NCBI GenBank assembly: GCA_942159475.1
Contig: OW804094.1
Span: 135,704,755-135,768,754, forward strand
Origin: Sthenelais limicola
Lineage: Eukaryota > Annelida > Polychaeta > Phyllodocida > Sigalionidae
Reading direction: 5' to 3'
DNA length: 64,000 nucleotides
The translations under genes were made by a program, and so were the position numbers. The notes under the pieces were generated by a model. It saw nothing but the letters and a program-made list of their open reading frames with translations. It ran no database searches and had not been told where the DNA came from. Shown piece after piece: positions 30,728 to 42,393 of this stretch (position 1 is its first letter; each line of letters begins with the position of its first letter).

Positions 30728-31151
30728 AGGTCTCTTTGTAGGAATGTTCCCATTTTGGGGGTGCTTAGTGCTGCTATATTATAGATGTCCGAATGTAGAA
30801 TATCATTGGAATCTGCTTCTTCTCATCTTTTCAAAAATGACAATATCTCAAAATCCGTATTTCTTGGCGACTCATTTTTCTGTAGCAAATCACAAATGGG
30901 AAGACATTACATGAAGGAGATGGTCACAATCTGCATTCATCTTGAACCCAGTTTCATGCAGTGAGACATTAATAGTTCAGTGCCTTGCTAAGCAGTTGGT
31001 AAGAAACGTTTAAGGAAGGAATTTGTTATGCAAACAATGGTAATTTTTATTTTTACAGTAGGAATTTCCTTCTTAAGCTAGAAAAGATAGCTTAGATAGG
31101 AGGGCTTTAGTAAGAATTTGGGTTTCATCCCTATATATAAACTCCCTATAT

Positions 31152-31386
31152 GGGTCAGATTTTCAGAAAATGTACAATTCGTCTTCACCAATCCCCTCAA
31201 TTAACCCACATTTAAGACAAAAATTAGCTTCAAAATGCTGTTTAACATAACAGAACTGATACTTTAAATCAATGCGATCCCAAATATACTCAGATATACC
31301 CGGTATTCTTAATTTTTCAGCCTAATTTAGCAGAATTTCCTAAATGTGTAAATCTGCTAATTGTACATTTTCTGAAAATCTGACCC
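31152..31386 (-). mobile_element. MITE-A copy 23
   Basis: Full-length, both termini perfect, atat flanks. Confidence 0.92.
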
Positions 31387-31451
31387 ATATACTACTTGCA
31401 CAGTTGAAAATATTCAGTTTGAAACTTGATTTGAAGATTATTAAAATGTAA

Positions 31452-31788
31452 TAAGGGAGTTGCATAGCCGCCATTTTGAGTTTTGATTCGCATGGACTTA
31501 TGGGACTAATGGTACAGTCTGAAATCTATAGAAATCATGTCATGTTCAGCATGAACTATGTATCAATGCTCTAATGACAATGCCCATGTGTTATACATGT
31601 TTCCATAACACAAGCCTCCAGCTTTCCCGTCATGCAGTTCGTTAATCATAGATCATTTGTACAAGCTATGATATTGGTAAAAACATTCTTGCAATTTCTG
31701 ACAAAATATTTGTATGTCAGATTTCATCAAAATCCATCCCAGCATGCACTGCAGTAGACATGCGCAGTGAGACATGCAACTCCCCTAT
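31452..31788 (-). mobile_element. MITE-C copy 3
   Basis: taagggagttgcatagccgc to agtgagacatgcaactcccc, then tat. Complete, reverse orientation. Confidence 0.87.
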
Positions 31789-32299
31789 TGTTAAGAACTC
31801 TCATGGTTTAACATTTTGTGTCAGTGATTTATGTTCTTTTAGTTCCTCTTCAATTTACTTTTTACACTTTTCATAATAATAATAACAATAGAGATTACAT
31901 GTCATAGGTTCCCTATCATTAGGGACAATGTACTGATGGTTGGGAGTAAAAGTCGACACTATTTGTCATCTCTATCTCCACACTATTTGTCATTTCTTCT
32001 TTCCACTTTCACCTTGGCCTTAGAAATGCTGACAAGGCAGGACGGTCGAACATAAGACAGAGTGAATTATTTAGATTCAGTAATCAATTTAAGCCATCGG
32101 AGGAGTGCCAGAGTGCTGAACCTTGAGGACATTACAGTGACTCGATACCTTTACCCATATTTAATCACCCAGGCTCGTTTTTCACAAACCTGCCTCAATA
32201 ATTCATGTGTGGAACTCAGGCAGGATAATACAGAACAAGGACTGACATTATTGAAATACAAGCTGGCAAATTGTTCAATTCAATCACTTTTTGATCCAT
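31789..32299. other. No gene recognised
   Basis: About 510 bp, includes a short direct repeat of cacactatttgtcat near 31960-31994. A 98-codon plus frame at 32062-32358 runs into MITE-A and shows no family. Confidence 0.4.
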
Positions 32300-32533
32300 G
32301 GGTCAGATTTTTAGAAAATGCACAAACGGTTGCGTCACAATTTGGTTACGTCTGTTAAATTAGACAGAAAAAACATAAATACTGGGTATATGAGAGCATC
32401 TTTGGCATTGTGTTGATTGAAAATATCTCTTTCATTGTGTTAAACTGCATTATGAACGTCACTTTTCACTTAAATTTGGGTTATTTGAAAGCATTGGTGA
32501 AGGTGAATTGTACATTTTCTGAAACTTTCAACC
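32300..32533 (+). mobile_element. MITE-A copy 24
   Basis: gggtcagatttttag at the left; the right terminus is degenerate (ctgaaactttcaacc). Confidence 0.82.
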
Positions 32534-32648
32534 TCCATATCTCATAAAAGATCTTCATGTTACATAAAGATCTTTGAAAAGAAAGCATTGTTTAAAATTG
32601 GTTTGATATAGTTTAGTTCATTTAAATTGTATTCAGCGATGGCAATAT

Positions 32649-32884
32649 GGGTCAGATTTTCAGAAAATGTACAATTGGCAGCTGTACACATTTAGTCAAT
32701 TCTGCTAAATTAGGCTGCAATTTGGTCAATACTAGGCAAATTCGAGTATATCCGGCATTGCATTGATTGTAGCAATCTGTTTGGTTAGGTTGAACTGTAT
32801 TTTGAACTTTATTTTTGTCGGAAATTTGGTTTATTTGAGAGGATTTGGCGAAGGTGAATTGTATATTTTCTGAAAACTTGACCC
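32649..32884 (+). mobile_element. MITE-A copy 25
   Basis: gggtcagattttcag to ctgaaaacttgaccc. The 17 bp before it (ttcagcgatggcaatat) also precede copy 38 at 45944. Confidence 0.9.
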
Positions 32885-33161
32885 ATATGTATTCAGACAC
32901 TATACTTCTCTCAGACACTAATGACAAAGATATATATCTCAAATTGTACCTTATTATTACATCGATACAAAACTGACAAATCCTTTCTCTTGTATTTATC
33001 TACATTCGCATCGTTTTTGTTAAGAGACAATATTCCTGTCGCTCCATCAACTCCATCTTAAGAGATAATTGCACGACACATAACCCCATATTCATCATAT
33101 AAAAGCAGCATACACATTAGACACATTTCTAAGAAGAAAATCTTTTTTTACAGACTTATAT

Positions 33162-33400
33162 GGGTCAGATCGTCAGAAAATGTACACATGACAGCTCTGC
33201 ACATTGATCAAATTCTGCAAAATTAGGCTGAAAATGATAAATATTTGGTATATCTGATTATATTTGATATTAACTTGATTCATAATATCAATTCCGCTAT
33301 GTTCAACCGTATTTTGAACTTCATTTTTGTCTTAACCCATATTTGGGTTATTTGAGAGGATAAGTGGAGGCGAATTGTACATTGTCAGACAATTTGACCC
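33162..33400 (+). mobile_element. MITE-A copy 26
   Basis: gggtcagatcgtcag to gacaatttgaccc. It carries a short internal duplication (aacccatatttgggtt). Confidence 0.88.
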
Positions 33401-33622
33401 ATATGCTTCTTAACGAGCCTAGACCAGTATACAATGGCAAATCGCTTAAAGTAATCGGAGTCGCTAAGTGAAAAAGAAAAACAATGGCGTGTTAATTGAC
33501 TAAGATAATCTCTTAAGAAGATATACTCCTATACAATTACTTAATTATTCACTTAAGACAGTATAGCTTGTCCGTTGGAATGATGTATGCATTAGCTTGT
33601 GTCCGACTCTTTTGTTCTAATG

Positions 33623-33846
33623 GGGTGAAGTCACCAGAAAATGTACAATTCACCTTCACCAATTCTCTCAAATAACCCGGAATTCAGACGAAAATAAAGT
33701 TCAAAATACAGTTTAACCTAACCAAACAGGTTGCTAGAATCAATGCATTGCCGAATTTACCTAGTATTGACTAAATTGCGGCCTAATCTAGCAGAATTTA
33801 CTAATGAGTACAGCTGCCAATTGTACATTTTCTGAAAATCTGACCC
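33623..33846 (-). mobile_element. MITE-A copy 27
   Basis: gggtgaagtcaccag to ctgaaaatctgaccc. tctaat flanks both sides if one extra g belongs to the element, slightly longer than the usual 4-bp duplication. Confidence 0.88.
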
Positions 33847-34002
33847 TCTAATATAATTCATCCTCCATAGAACCTATACCGACAGTCAAGGTCGTCTCTT
33901 CTCATTTACTTGCTGACAATGGACATTATTACGCCATTAGTTCTCGTCCTTGTTATTTTCACCGAGGGGATCTACTTGAGAGCTCTTCAGTACATATATA
34001 TA

Positions 34003-34235
34003 TGTGATGTGTTACAGAGAAATGAGATACAAGTGGGAAAAAATGATTCTGAGCTATAATCATATTTGAAAAGAGATCAAACGGATTGCAATGATGGTAA
34101 ACATTGGGATGTCTAATAAGTAATTCAATGTATTCTATGCATGAAAAGAAAGTAAGTGGCATTTCTTAAATATAATGCTCAGCATGACCTTAAAGACGCA
34201 TAGATACATTTAGTATACAGTCTTGGCATTTGGAA
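34003..34235 (+). mobile_element. MITE-B, right-truncated
   Basis: tgtgatgtgttacagagaaa through gtatacagtcttggcatttg, where it joins a left-truncated MITE-A directly. Confidence 0.75.
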
Positions 34236-34444
34236 TCAGCAGCTATACATTTTTAGTAAATTCTGCTAAATTAGGCAGAAAAATGATAAATACCAGGTAT
34301 ATCTGAATATATTTACCATTGCCTTGGTTCATAGAATCTGTTCTCTTATGTTGAACTGTATTTTCAGCCTTATTTCTGTCTCAAATTTGGATTATTCGAA
34401 AGGACTGGTGGAGGCGAATTGTACATATTCTGACAAATTCACCC
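34236..34444 (+). mobile_element. MITE-A copy 28, left-truncated
   Basis: Begins at cagcagctatacatttttag without the outer ~25 bp; right end tgacaaattcaccc is intact. Confidence 0.82.
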
Positions 34445-34798
34445 AAGTAGTTTGAAAACTAAATACATGAAATATTAAGAACCTTATTACCATACATGAT
34501 ACTGCAGTTGTACATATACGTCAGGATATATTTACGTTGTGTCATACCAGTTGGATAGATCATGACCAGTCGTTCACTTGTGTTTCCGAGTTGCTCATAA
34601 TATTATTACATTAAGACATTATAAGATCTTAACAGTTGATGGTTGGACCATCTCTATCAAGTCTTACATGCTTGTATTTGGTATTGTTTTTTAGTTTTCT
34701 AGATCTACAATATACGCATGACAAACTCATACAATAATACGGAAATCTCTGTGTACTGTAGGAACCAATTAGTCACGTGGAAGTGGAACCGGAAGTAG

Positions 34799-34987
34799 CC
34801 GAAGAATGGCTGTGTCACCACAAATGCTCCCATAGAACATTTGTCGTCATTTGCTCTTAGGGTGAAAAGCGCAAATGACTGGAATGATATGCCCTCACTC
34901 CAACAACACAAAAACACGCCCTCATATGAACGATTCAAGAAACTCCTCAAACACAACCAAATACAACTCAAAACCCAAACACACTGA
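34799..34987 (+). pseudogene. LINE reverse transcriptase C-terminal fragment
   Basis: 63 codons, preceded in frame by a stop. SFALRVKSANDWNDMPSLQ followed by SYERFKKLLKHN fits the conserved WN-x-(L/M)-P ... FK-xx-L tail that ends RTs of CR1/L2/RTE-type LINEs. The fragment is a 5'-truncated relic: only this tail and the 3' UTR remain. Confidence 0.6.
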
Positions 34988-35402
34988 CCAAAAATCTAAT
35001 CCAATGGTATGCAGTATCTTCACGCTACCATAACAAACCCACACTGATCCAACGGCATCTCTGTATCTTCAAGCTGTCCAAACCAACCAAAACAAACAAA
35101 CCCTAACTAATCATACTTTTATTCTTGTCCTTAAATTGTAAATTTTTTTTATCACTTTACTCGATTTTAAGTTCTTTAACATTGACTTGATTTCTAGTTG
35201 TTTTGATAGATAAAGCCTAGTGTAGCTAGACAAAGCAGTGGGCGGGAAACAATAGTTATTCTGCATTGAATTACGTGTCCCCATTATCCTCATATGTGCA
35301 TGACATCCATTGATCATAACATTCTTTATACACTGTGCATGCCTGTCTATGTCTTTTTACGAAAGATTGGCTCTATAAAAATTCTAAATAAATAAAAGAA
35401 GA
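34799..35402 (+). mobile_element. 5'-truncated LINE
   Basis: The RT tail is followed by a ~410-bp 3' UTR ending ttctaaataaataaaagaag. The end is set by this AATAAA-like tail; the 5' break could lie somewhat upstream of 34799. Confidence 0.5.
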
Positions 35403-35771
35403 AAGATATGAGCTTATTCATTAGTATTCCATATACTAATAACGAGACCTATTTATTACTGGCTATAAGCTTATCCAGTAGCTTTTAAAGTAGCTTTTAA
35501 AGTAGCTTCTTAAGTCTTCATACCTATAGACCCTTGTGATTTAGGACATGAATACAATGTAACAGGCGTTTAAAGAATTTGTGTAACTGATTTAAGACTT
35601 TATCAATAACTTATCCACATCTTCTAGTCTAATCTAAGTCTATCTAATCTTTAAGGGAAAGGATTAATGGAATTTCAATGATGTACTGAATACAATATGG
35701 AGAATGAAGGAGATAAGAGACATTGCTTGGAGCAAGACCAGGGGCCTGTTGTATAAGCTAAGGAAAGGACA

Positions 35772-36082
35772 ATGAGGGAGTTGCAGGTGCCTCTGCGCAT
35801 GTCTGTTGCAGTGCATCCTGGGATTAATTCTGTTGAAATCTGACGTACAAATATTTAGCAAGATTTTTATCGAGAATTGCAAGAATATTTTCACCAATAT
35901 CAGAGTTTGTATAAATGATTTGTGAAAACCAAAGGCATGATGGGAAAGATGGCGGCTTGTGTATTGGAAACATGTATATCACATGGAAATTGACATTAGA
36001 GCTTTGATAAATAGTCCATGCTGAACATGACATGATTCAATGCGAATCAAGATTCAAAATGGCGGCTATGCAAATCTCCTAT
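35772..36082 (+). mobile_element. MITE-C copy 4
   Basis: gagggagttgcaggtgcctc to ggcggctatgcaaatctcct, then at. Slightly short: about 25 bp are missing near the right end. Confidence 0.84.
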
Positions 36083-36222
36083 TGTGTGTGGGAATTCCTA
36101 CACTTCTTCCCCTTAGTACGGTGGGTAGGAATTTGATCCCTGTTTATACTGTTTGATGAAATAACTTGCTATGACGTTCTTATGATTCGGAAATAAACGG
36201 GCAATGCAAGGCAAAAGCTTTC

Positions 36223-36315
36223 CCCATTTCAGAAAAAGGTACAATTCACCTGCACCAATCCTCTCAAACAACCCAAACTTAAGTCACAAATCAGGTGCAA
36301 AATACAGTATACAAA
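36223..36315 (-). mobile_element. MITE-A copy 29, left part only
   Basis: atttcagaaaaaggtacaat through caggtgcaaaatacagtat; the remainder is lost. Confidence 0.75.
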
Positions 36316-36895
36316 ATACAATATTGCACATTGTGTGAAGAGGCTTATGTCATGTTTGAATAAAAAATTAATAAAATGATTGGCCAATCAAAAATACAAT
36401 GTTGGTTAAATAATTCATTTTACAATATTATAAGCCTTAAGTTTACGATTTTTAATATTATCTTCTTCAAGGCAAGTTTCACCTTAAGTTTCATCACACC
36501 CAGAGCGAACACATCGACCAATTTCTATCCCTTTCCTTTTCCATAGTCAGCGCCGAGGTCCTGGCGAAAACCAGGAGATCCTGATTAGGTTTTATTTTAT
36601 GCAAATGTTTTAGGAGAGGTGCATGGGGCATACCATTGCAGCTGGCAACCTCCACTCCGCGGCGTACAAAACACTCCGCGACCGGCCCACCAGAATCCCT
36701 CACAGATGTTATTTTATTAATTCACTTGGTCGCCCAGCACAGAAAGCGGCAGACAGGGAAGCCACTCAGTCATGAATTCAAGCAACATGCAATAAGGTAA
36801 AAAGAAATATAATTACATCATGCGAACGATTATCGATAAGATGCATGTAAAACATGAACACGCTAATCGCGGCACTATCTATAATTGCTGTACAT
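36316..36895. other. No gene recognised
   Basis: About 580 bp. The GC-richer part 36500-36715 has a minus frame of 69 codons with no family. Nothing else seen. Confidence 0.4.
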
Positions 36896-37130
36896 GGGTG
36901 AAGTCACCAGAAAATGTACAATTCACCTTCACTGATTCTCTCAAATAACCCAAATTTCAGACGAAAATAAAGTTCAAAATACAGTTCAACCTAACCAAAT
37001 GGATTGCTACAATAAATGCAATGCCGAATATACTCGAATTGACCTAGTATTGACTAAATTGCAGCCTAATTTAGCAGAATTGACTAAATGTGTACAGCTG
37101 CCAATTGTACCTTTTCTGAAAATCTGACCC
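36896..37130 (-). mobile_element. MITE-A copy 30
   Basis: gggtgaagtcaccag to ctgaaaatctgaccc, flanked by acat on both sides (4-bp duplication). Confidence 0.92.
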
Positions 37131-37338
37131 ACATCAACACGATGTCGGAATACTGGGTTATGGCGGCTCTTTAGGTCTTTAGTGCTTGATGTACTAATGG
37201 GGAGACATGGCTTCCCTATATGGCTTCAAAGTGGCTTCTTGGGTTTGCGCTAATAATCTGGCACCATTTATGCTATGCATGTTTGATGACATGTGCTTCT
37301 CTAGTCTGTGCCCTTTGTGAACGAACAAACTTCATGCA

Positions 37339-37683
37339 ATAAGGGATTTGCATATCCACCATTTTGAATCTTGATTTAAATGGAATTATGGGAGTAATGC
37401 TACAGTGTAAAATCTATAGAAAACATGTCATGCTCAGCATGGAATATTTATCAATGCTCTGATGTCAATATCCATGTGATATACATGTTTCTATGACACA
37501 AGCCTCCATCTTTCCCATCATGCATTTGGTTTGCCTGGATCGTTTATACAAGCTATGATATTGGTGAAAACATTTTTGCCACTTTTGATAATTTTGCCAA
37601 ATATTTGTATGTCAGATTTTATCAGAATTCATCCCAGCATGCACTGCAGTAGACATGCGCAGTGAGACATGCAAATCCCCTAT
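37339..37683 (-). mobile_element. MITE-C copy 5
   Basis: ataagggatttgcatatcca to agtgagacatgcaaatcccc, then tat. Complete, reverse orientation. Confidence 0.87.
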
Positions 37684-37801
37684 TGGAACGCACTTGTACC
37701 ATTTAGCATAGGCAATGACCTCATAATTTGCTTGGTCGCATATAAAGAAATTGCAACCATTCATACCTGATCATGAATATTCCTCTCTGTCTACAACATA
37801 A

Positions 37802-38036
37802 GGGTCAAGTTTTCAGAAAATGTGCAATTCACCTTCACCAATCCTCTCAAATAACCAAAATTTCAGACAAAAATAACATTCAAAATACAGTTCAATGTAA
37901 CCAAACAGATCGAAAGAATCAATGCAATGCCAAATATACTCGGATTTACCTAATATTGACCAAATTGCAGCCTAATTTAGCAGAATTTCCTAAATATGTA
38001 CAGCTGCCAAGTGTACATTTTCTGAAGATCTTACCC
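37802..38036 (-). mobile_element. MITE-A copy 31
   Basis: gggtcaagttttcag to ctgaagatcttaccc, flanked by ataa on both sides (4-bp duplication). Confidence 0.9.
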
Positions 38037-38266
38037 ATAATCCATTAATGTACATGTTAATTACGTGAGATCAGTTTCCAGCTGATGTACTGGAGCCTTA
38101 GGCGGTTTCTACCTGAGATAGAGAGGGAGATATTTTTATCAAAAGGCTGCTTTGTTTGATATTCATTCACGTGCATTTGTTGACATGCATTTATTGACAT
38201 TCAAGCACATGCTTTACAGTACAAGCTGCTTCCCTGCTCCTGATGATTCACCAGCATATTATATGT

Positions 38267-38501
38267 GGGTCAGATTTTCAGAGAATGTACAATTGGCAGT
38301 TGCACACATTTAGTAAATTCTGCTAAATTAGGCTGCAATTTGGTTAATACTAGGTAAATTCGAGTATATTCGACATTGCATTGATTCTAGCAATCTGTTT
38401 GGTTAGGTTGAACTGTATTTTTAACTTTATTTTCGTCTGAAATTTGGGTTATTTGAGAAGATTGGCGAAGTTGATTTGTACATTTTCTGAACATCTGACC
38501 C
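38267..38501 (+). mobile_element. MITE-A copy 32
   Basis: gggtcagattttcag to ctgaacatctgaccc, flanked by atgt on both sides (4-bp duplication). Confidence 0.92.
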
Positions 38502-38510
38502 ATGTATATA

Positions 38511-38870
38511 TGATGTGTAACAGGAAAATGAGTCACAAGTAGCAATTAATGAATTTTGAGATATCAACATGTTTGAAACGATGAGATCAACGGATTCCAA
38601 TGATAGTAAACATGAAGGACATCTAAGTGTTTCTATATGTTAATGTTTGATATATTTATGTATGAAAAAAGTTTGCAATATTTCTGGGTGCACCATTACC
38701 AGTAAAATAACTGAATACTATTCCATAGGATGGTCTTTGAAATGTAAGGATATATTTAGTCTTGAAATGTGGGACATGAATCAGAGATTTTCATCAAAGA
38801 GAACTTGTGCATAAATGACTTTGAAAAATACCCTTTTTGCGACTTGTGATTTTTCTGAAACATATGACAT
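38511..38870 (+). mobile_element. MITE-B copy between two MITE-A copies
   Basis: tgatgtgtaacaggaaaatg to gacttgtgatttttctgaaa, then catatgaca. It sits 9 bp after copy 32 and 3 bp before copy 33. Confidence 0.87.
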
Positions 38871-38873
38871 TAT

Positions 38874-38962
38874 GGGTCAGATCGTCAAAAAATGTACATA
38901 TGACAGCTCTACACATTGATCAAATTCTGCGAAATTAGGCTGAAAAAGATAAATATTGGGTA
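38874..38962 (+). mobile_element. MITE-A copy 33, right-truncated
   Basis: gggtcagatcgtcaaaaaat through aaatattgggtata, then an abrupt switch to a MITE-B terminus. Confidence 0.82.
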
Positions 38963-38965
38963 TAA

Positions 38966-39702
38966 TTTGATGTGTTATAGAAAAATAAGTATCAACGAAT
39001 TGTTCAAATTTTGTACCACATGATTCCTTGCTCAGAATTTTTACATTTATTTGGTGTTTTGTGCTGTTAGTAACATCAATACATAACCAAATAAAAAAGA
39101 TCTGCCTAGTGTCATTCAAAATGAGTGGCAATATCTGGGCAATCCCAGACCCAATGGTTTTCTAGAATATTTAGAATATGTATGTTAGTACAAAATTTAT
39201 CTCTGCTCGTGACAATACATTATTTGGAATGTTTAAATGTCTTAAACTAATTAGAAGATTCATTGATTGTCATGATATTGAACTACGCGCTGGTGTTTTG
39301 TTTTTAACAGCTATCGTATGTGCTTATGTTTTTACATTGTCTATGTCAATCATATTATATCAGATTATTATTATTATTTAGGTGAACAAGATCGTCACTA
39401 AAATTATGAGTAGTTATGAAACAATGAAATAATAGAAAATCAGCAAATTCTGAGATATAATGTACTTGTACACAATGCTTTTGTCTGAATAAAAATCTTT
39501 AAATACAAATACATACATGTGTCAAACCTCAAGACTGTGTATCGAATATATTTATCCATATCTGAGGTTATCCTAAGGACTGTATTTAACTATTTGACTA
39601 GTGATTGACCATCAAGAAATATTGCGAACATTTTTCCATGTATGCAACAATATAGAAGTACTTATTAGATGGTCTCATCTCATTTTCCTGTAGGACATCA
39701 CA
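38966..39702 (-). mobile_element. MITE-B copy split by a LINE-like insertion
   Basis: Left part from ttgatgtgttatagaaaaat to ~39085; right part from ~39513 (catgtgtcaaacctcaagac) to cattttcctgtaggacatca. Confidence 0.78.
39086..39512 (+). mobile_element. LINE-like insertion with AATAAA tail
   Basis: It interrupts MITE-B; an atacat-type short duplication flanks it. It ends gtctgaataaaaatctttaa, then atacaaatacat. A 67-codon hydrophobic frame at 39178-39381 is not recognisable. Confidence 0.45.
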
Positions 39703-39707
39703 TATAT

Positions 39708-39942
39708 GGGTCAGATTTTCAGAAAATGTACAATTCGCCTTCACCAATCCTCTCAAATATCCCACATTTAAGACAGAAATGAGCTTCAAAATACAATTTA
39801 ACATAACATAACTGATACCTTAAATCGATGCGATACCAAATATACTCAGATATACCCAAAATTTATCATTTTGTAGCAGAATTTAGCAGAAATTACTAAA
39901 TATGTAGAGTTGCCAATTATACATTTTCTGAAAATCTGACCC
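39708..39942 (-). mobile_element. MITE-A copy 34
   Basis: Full-length, both termini perfect, atat flanks. Confidence 0.92.
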
Positions 39943-40981
39943 ATATATCAAGGACTTTAATTGGGATAATACTTCATCTTATACATTGAAATATATAGTG
40001 TTCATGTTTGCTCGATAGACTTTATTTAGCACATTGATCGCAGTTCTCGTTTTGTACCCTACAAGCAAGAAGTTATGAATGCACCTTTGGAGAAAAGGAA
40101 TAAAACCAAGCTCATACGTCTCACATTTATTGATTCCAACTTTCAAGTCATCAGAAGAAAGTACAAAGGTCTCTCAAACAACATATAGATGTCGGAATCA
40201 TGACAGAACAGATATGGGAAATATCTTAATACTACCTCGATCCTTTTCATATGAGAATCATAACTACTTGAGGACACGATTCTGACCCCTTGAGCTCCTG
40301 TTTTTTTATTTTTAGTTTCAGTGGAGCCCAAACAACTCCCTTTTTTTTCTTTTTTTCCCTAACACCGGGTCTTTATTCAAAAGTCAGACAGAGTCAACAT
40401 TTAAAGAGCTTGACAATATGTTACATCACTCTTATATCGATTTTTCAGGTATGTGTATACACCTTTTCATTTTTGTGTCTTTTCGGAAATAAAATCAGCG
40501 ACTCTACTTTGTTTGTTACCTTTTCATTTCTAAAATTAAAAAAAAACACCCTACTGTTGAGTGCCTTTGAACGCGATATAAATTTAAACCTTTTGATCAC
40601 ACTTGCAGGTCACACTCTATCTTTGCGTCCTTCTCTTGCTTTGTTTTTTGTTCGAGACAAAATATAATGTGAAGTACCATTCACACTATTATCTCAACAC
40701 ATGTGTCATCTTGTTATATGACCTTTCTATACTATCATAATATATGCCACAATAGGTAAGAGTTACAATTCATCATAGAATCCCTCCCATAGTTTGAATT
40801 CCTTATCGTTAACCGGCCACAACTCCTTTTTTAATATTTTTAACAAGTACAGCACCATGTTTCAAATTACAGTTCCAAAGTTATTATACATTTTCATTTG
40901 ACATCTAAATGACTTCACTGTTTTGTTTTTGTTAAAATGCCAATTACTCCACTATTTCTGCTTAAGAAAGGTAGGCTATAT
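39943..40981. other. About 1 kb without recognised features
   Basis: No repeat terminus is seen. Plus frames at 40079-40285 and 40290-40667 are T-rich, with no family and poor coding character. Confidence 0.4.
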
Positions 40982-41310
40982 AGATGGAACATAGCAAGGG
41001 GGAAGTCTCTACACTTATTAGTGACCGAGGGAGTGCGGGAAGTAAGAGGGCGTTAGCCCGAGATCTTCCCCACTCCCGAGGTCACTATCAAGTGTACAGA
41101 CTTCACCCGAGCTTTGTTCCATATTTATTACACCCCATTAGTGAATAAAAAATATAGATAAATAAAAATAAAAGAAGTAATTTCAGTTTTTGGTGGACCT
41201 ATTTGTTGTATGCACCAAGGGTGACATAATTTACATGTTATGCACCACCTTGACCAAGTGTGACATACAATGCTGAAGGTATAGGCAACTGCAGCACAGG
41301 GGTGTAATAA
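40982..41310 (-). repeat. Repeat R-5, copy 2 (inverted)
   Basis: Reverse complement of 26891-27202: the foldback part comes first (agatggaacatagcaaggg), then the ttattacacccc-bounded part. Together with copy 1 it forms a 14-kb-spaced inverted repeat. Confidence 0.77.
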
Positions 41311-41459
41311 AAACGCTAAACTAGACATGAACTACAAGAGCAGAAATAACTACCATAAAAGGTTAAACCACAAGAGTTCTTTAAAATTACATTATAATCT
41401 TCAAATTAAGTTTTTATTTTGTTTTACAAAGGGAAAATCTGGACTAGAAGTGAATATAT

Positions 41460-41632
41460 GGGTGAAATCGTCAGAAAATGTGCAATTCACCTTCATCAAA
41501 CCCCTCACACAAACCAGATATTATTATAAGACAAATTGTATATTGGGTTCAAAATGCTGTTCAACACAACTGAGCAGATTATTAGAAACAACACAATACC
41601 AAAAACACTCAGGTACTCCTAGCTTTTATCAT
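41460..41632 (-). mobile_element. MITE-A copy 35, left part, split by MITE-B
   Basis: gggtgaaatcgtcag through agcttttatcat. The copy continues at 42045-42120. Confidence 0.82.
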
Positions 41633-41633
41633 T

Positions 41634-42044
41634 TGTGATGTGTTCCAGGGAAATGAGTCACAAGTCGCATAAAATGGATTTTGAGATATTATCATATTTG
41701 AAAAGATGAGATCAAGCCGATTCCAATCATTGTAAACAGTAGGACATCAAAATAAGTATTTCTATATTTAAAGTTTGATATTTTTATTTGTGAAAAAAAG
41801 TTTGAAATATCTCTGGGCGGACATTTACTAGTAAAGAATCTAAATATACTGTATAAGATGATCTTAGAAATACATGGATATATTTATTAGACTATCCTGA
41901 GATTTGGTACATGTATTCAGGCTACAACAAGCATTATGCAACCCCAAAATGGAAACATTCCCACAGATACATCTGGTGAATAAAACACTTTGAAAAATAA
42001 CTAAATTCTGCGACTTATGACTCATTTCCCTGGAACACATCACA
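41634..42044 (+). mobile_element. MITE-B nested in MITE-A, complete
   Basis: tgtgatgtgttccagggaaa to tgactcatttccctggaaca, then catcaca. A complete copy of 411 bp within the tatcatttttcagcc site of MITE-A. Confidence 0.9.
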
Positions 42045-42120
42045 TTTTCCAGCCCAATTTAGCAGAATCTACTAAATGTGCAGTACTACCAATTGTACAT
42101 TTGCTGACGATCTGGCCCAT
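42045..42120 (-). mobile_element. MITE-A copy 35, right part
   Basis: ttttccagcccaatttagca to gacgatctggccc. Confidence 0.82.
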
Positions 42121-42145
42121 ATGGAAATAAAGAAATAAGACTTAC

Positions 42146-42247
42146 GTGTAATGGGCACACCGCCTCCACCCAAAGAGACCACATCTTTTAAAGGACTGAA
42201 CTCGCTCTTTGAAAGATCGCGGACACAGATTACTGCATACGTTGGTC
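42146..42247 (-). CDS. Candidate internal exon, family not recognised
   Basis: A 102-nt minus-strand exon with a strong acceptor (ttttacctttacag| at 42248) and a consensus donor (|gtaagtc from 42145 down). It enters and leaves in phase 1 and encodes 34 residues, including YAVICVRDLSKSEF and VVSLGGGGVPIT. Phase 1-1 exons are common in extracellular modular proteins. The sequence reads as genuinely coding, but I cannot assign a domain. It cannot splice directly to the EMI-like exon at 29849-29937 because the phases differ; an intervening exon or a separate gene is needed. Confidence 0.5.
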
Positions 42248-42393
42248 CTGTAAAGGTAAAAGAAAAAGCCATTAGTTTATCTCACTAATTCTCACTAAAT
42301 TTACATAGTTTTACATAGTTTTACAATTTCTCTTCTTTCATTTCTTTCATTGTTGTCAGAGAACTTTATAAATAATGACGTTCAAAAGAGAGA

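Larger units (their letters stand above)
30198..30894 (-). mobile_element. MITE-B copy split by LINE fragments
   Basis: The left part (aggaaaatgagtacaaaatt) ends near 30245. The right part resumes at aaggtctctttgtaggaatg (~30727) and ends ctcatttttctgtagcaaat, then caca. Confidence 0.78.

Noticed and set aside
40079..40667. Two plus-strand frames as genes.
   Set aside because: T-rich, no recognisable residues or splice signals; composition is that of non-coding AT-rich DNA.
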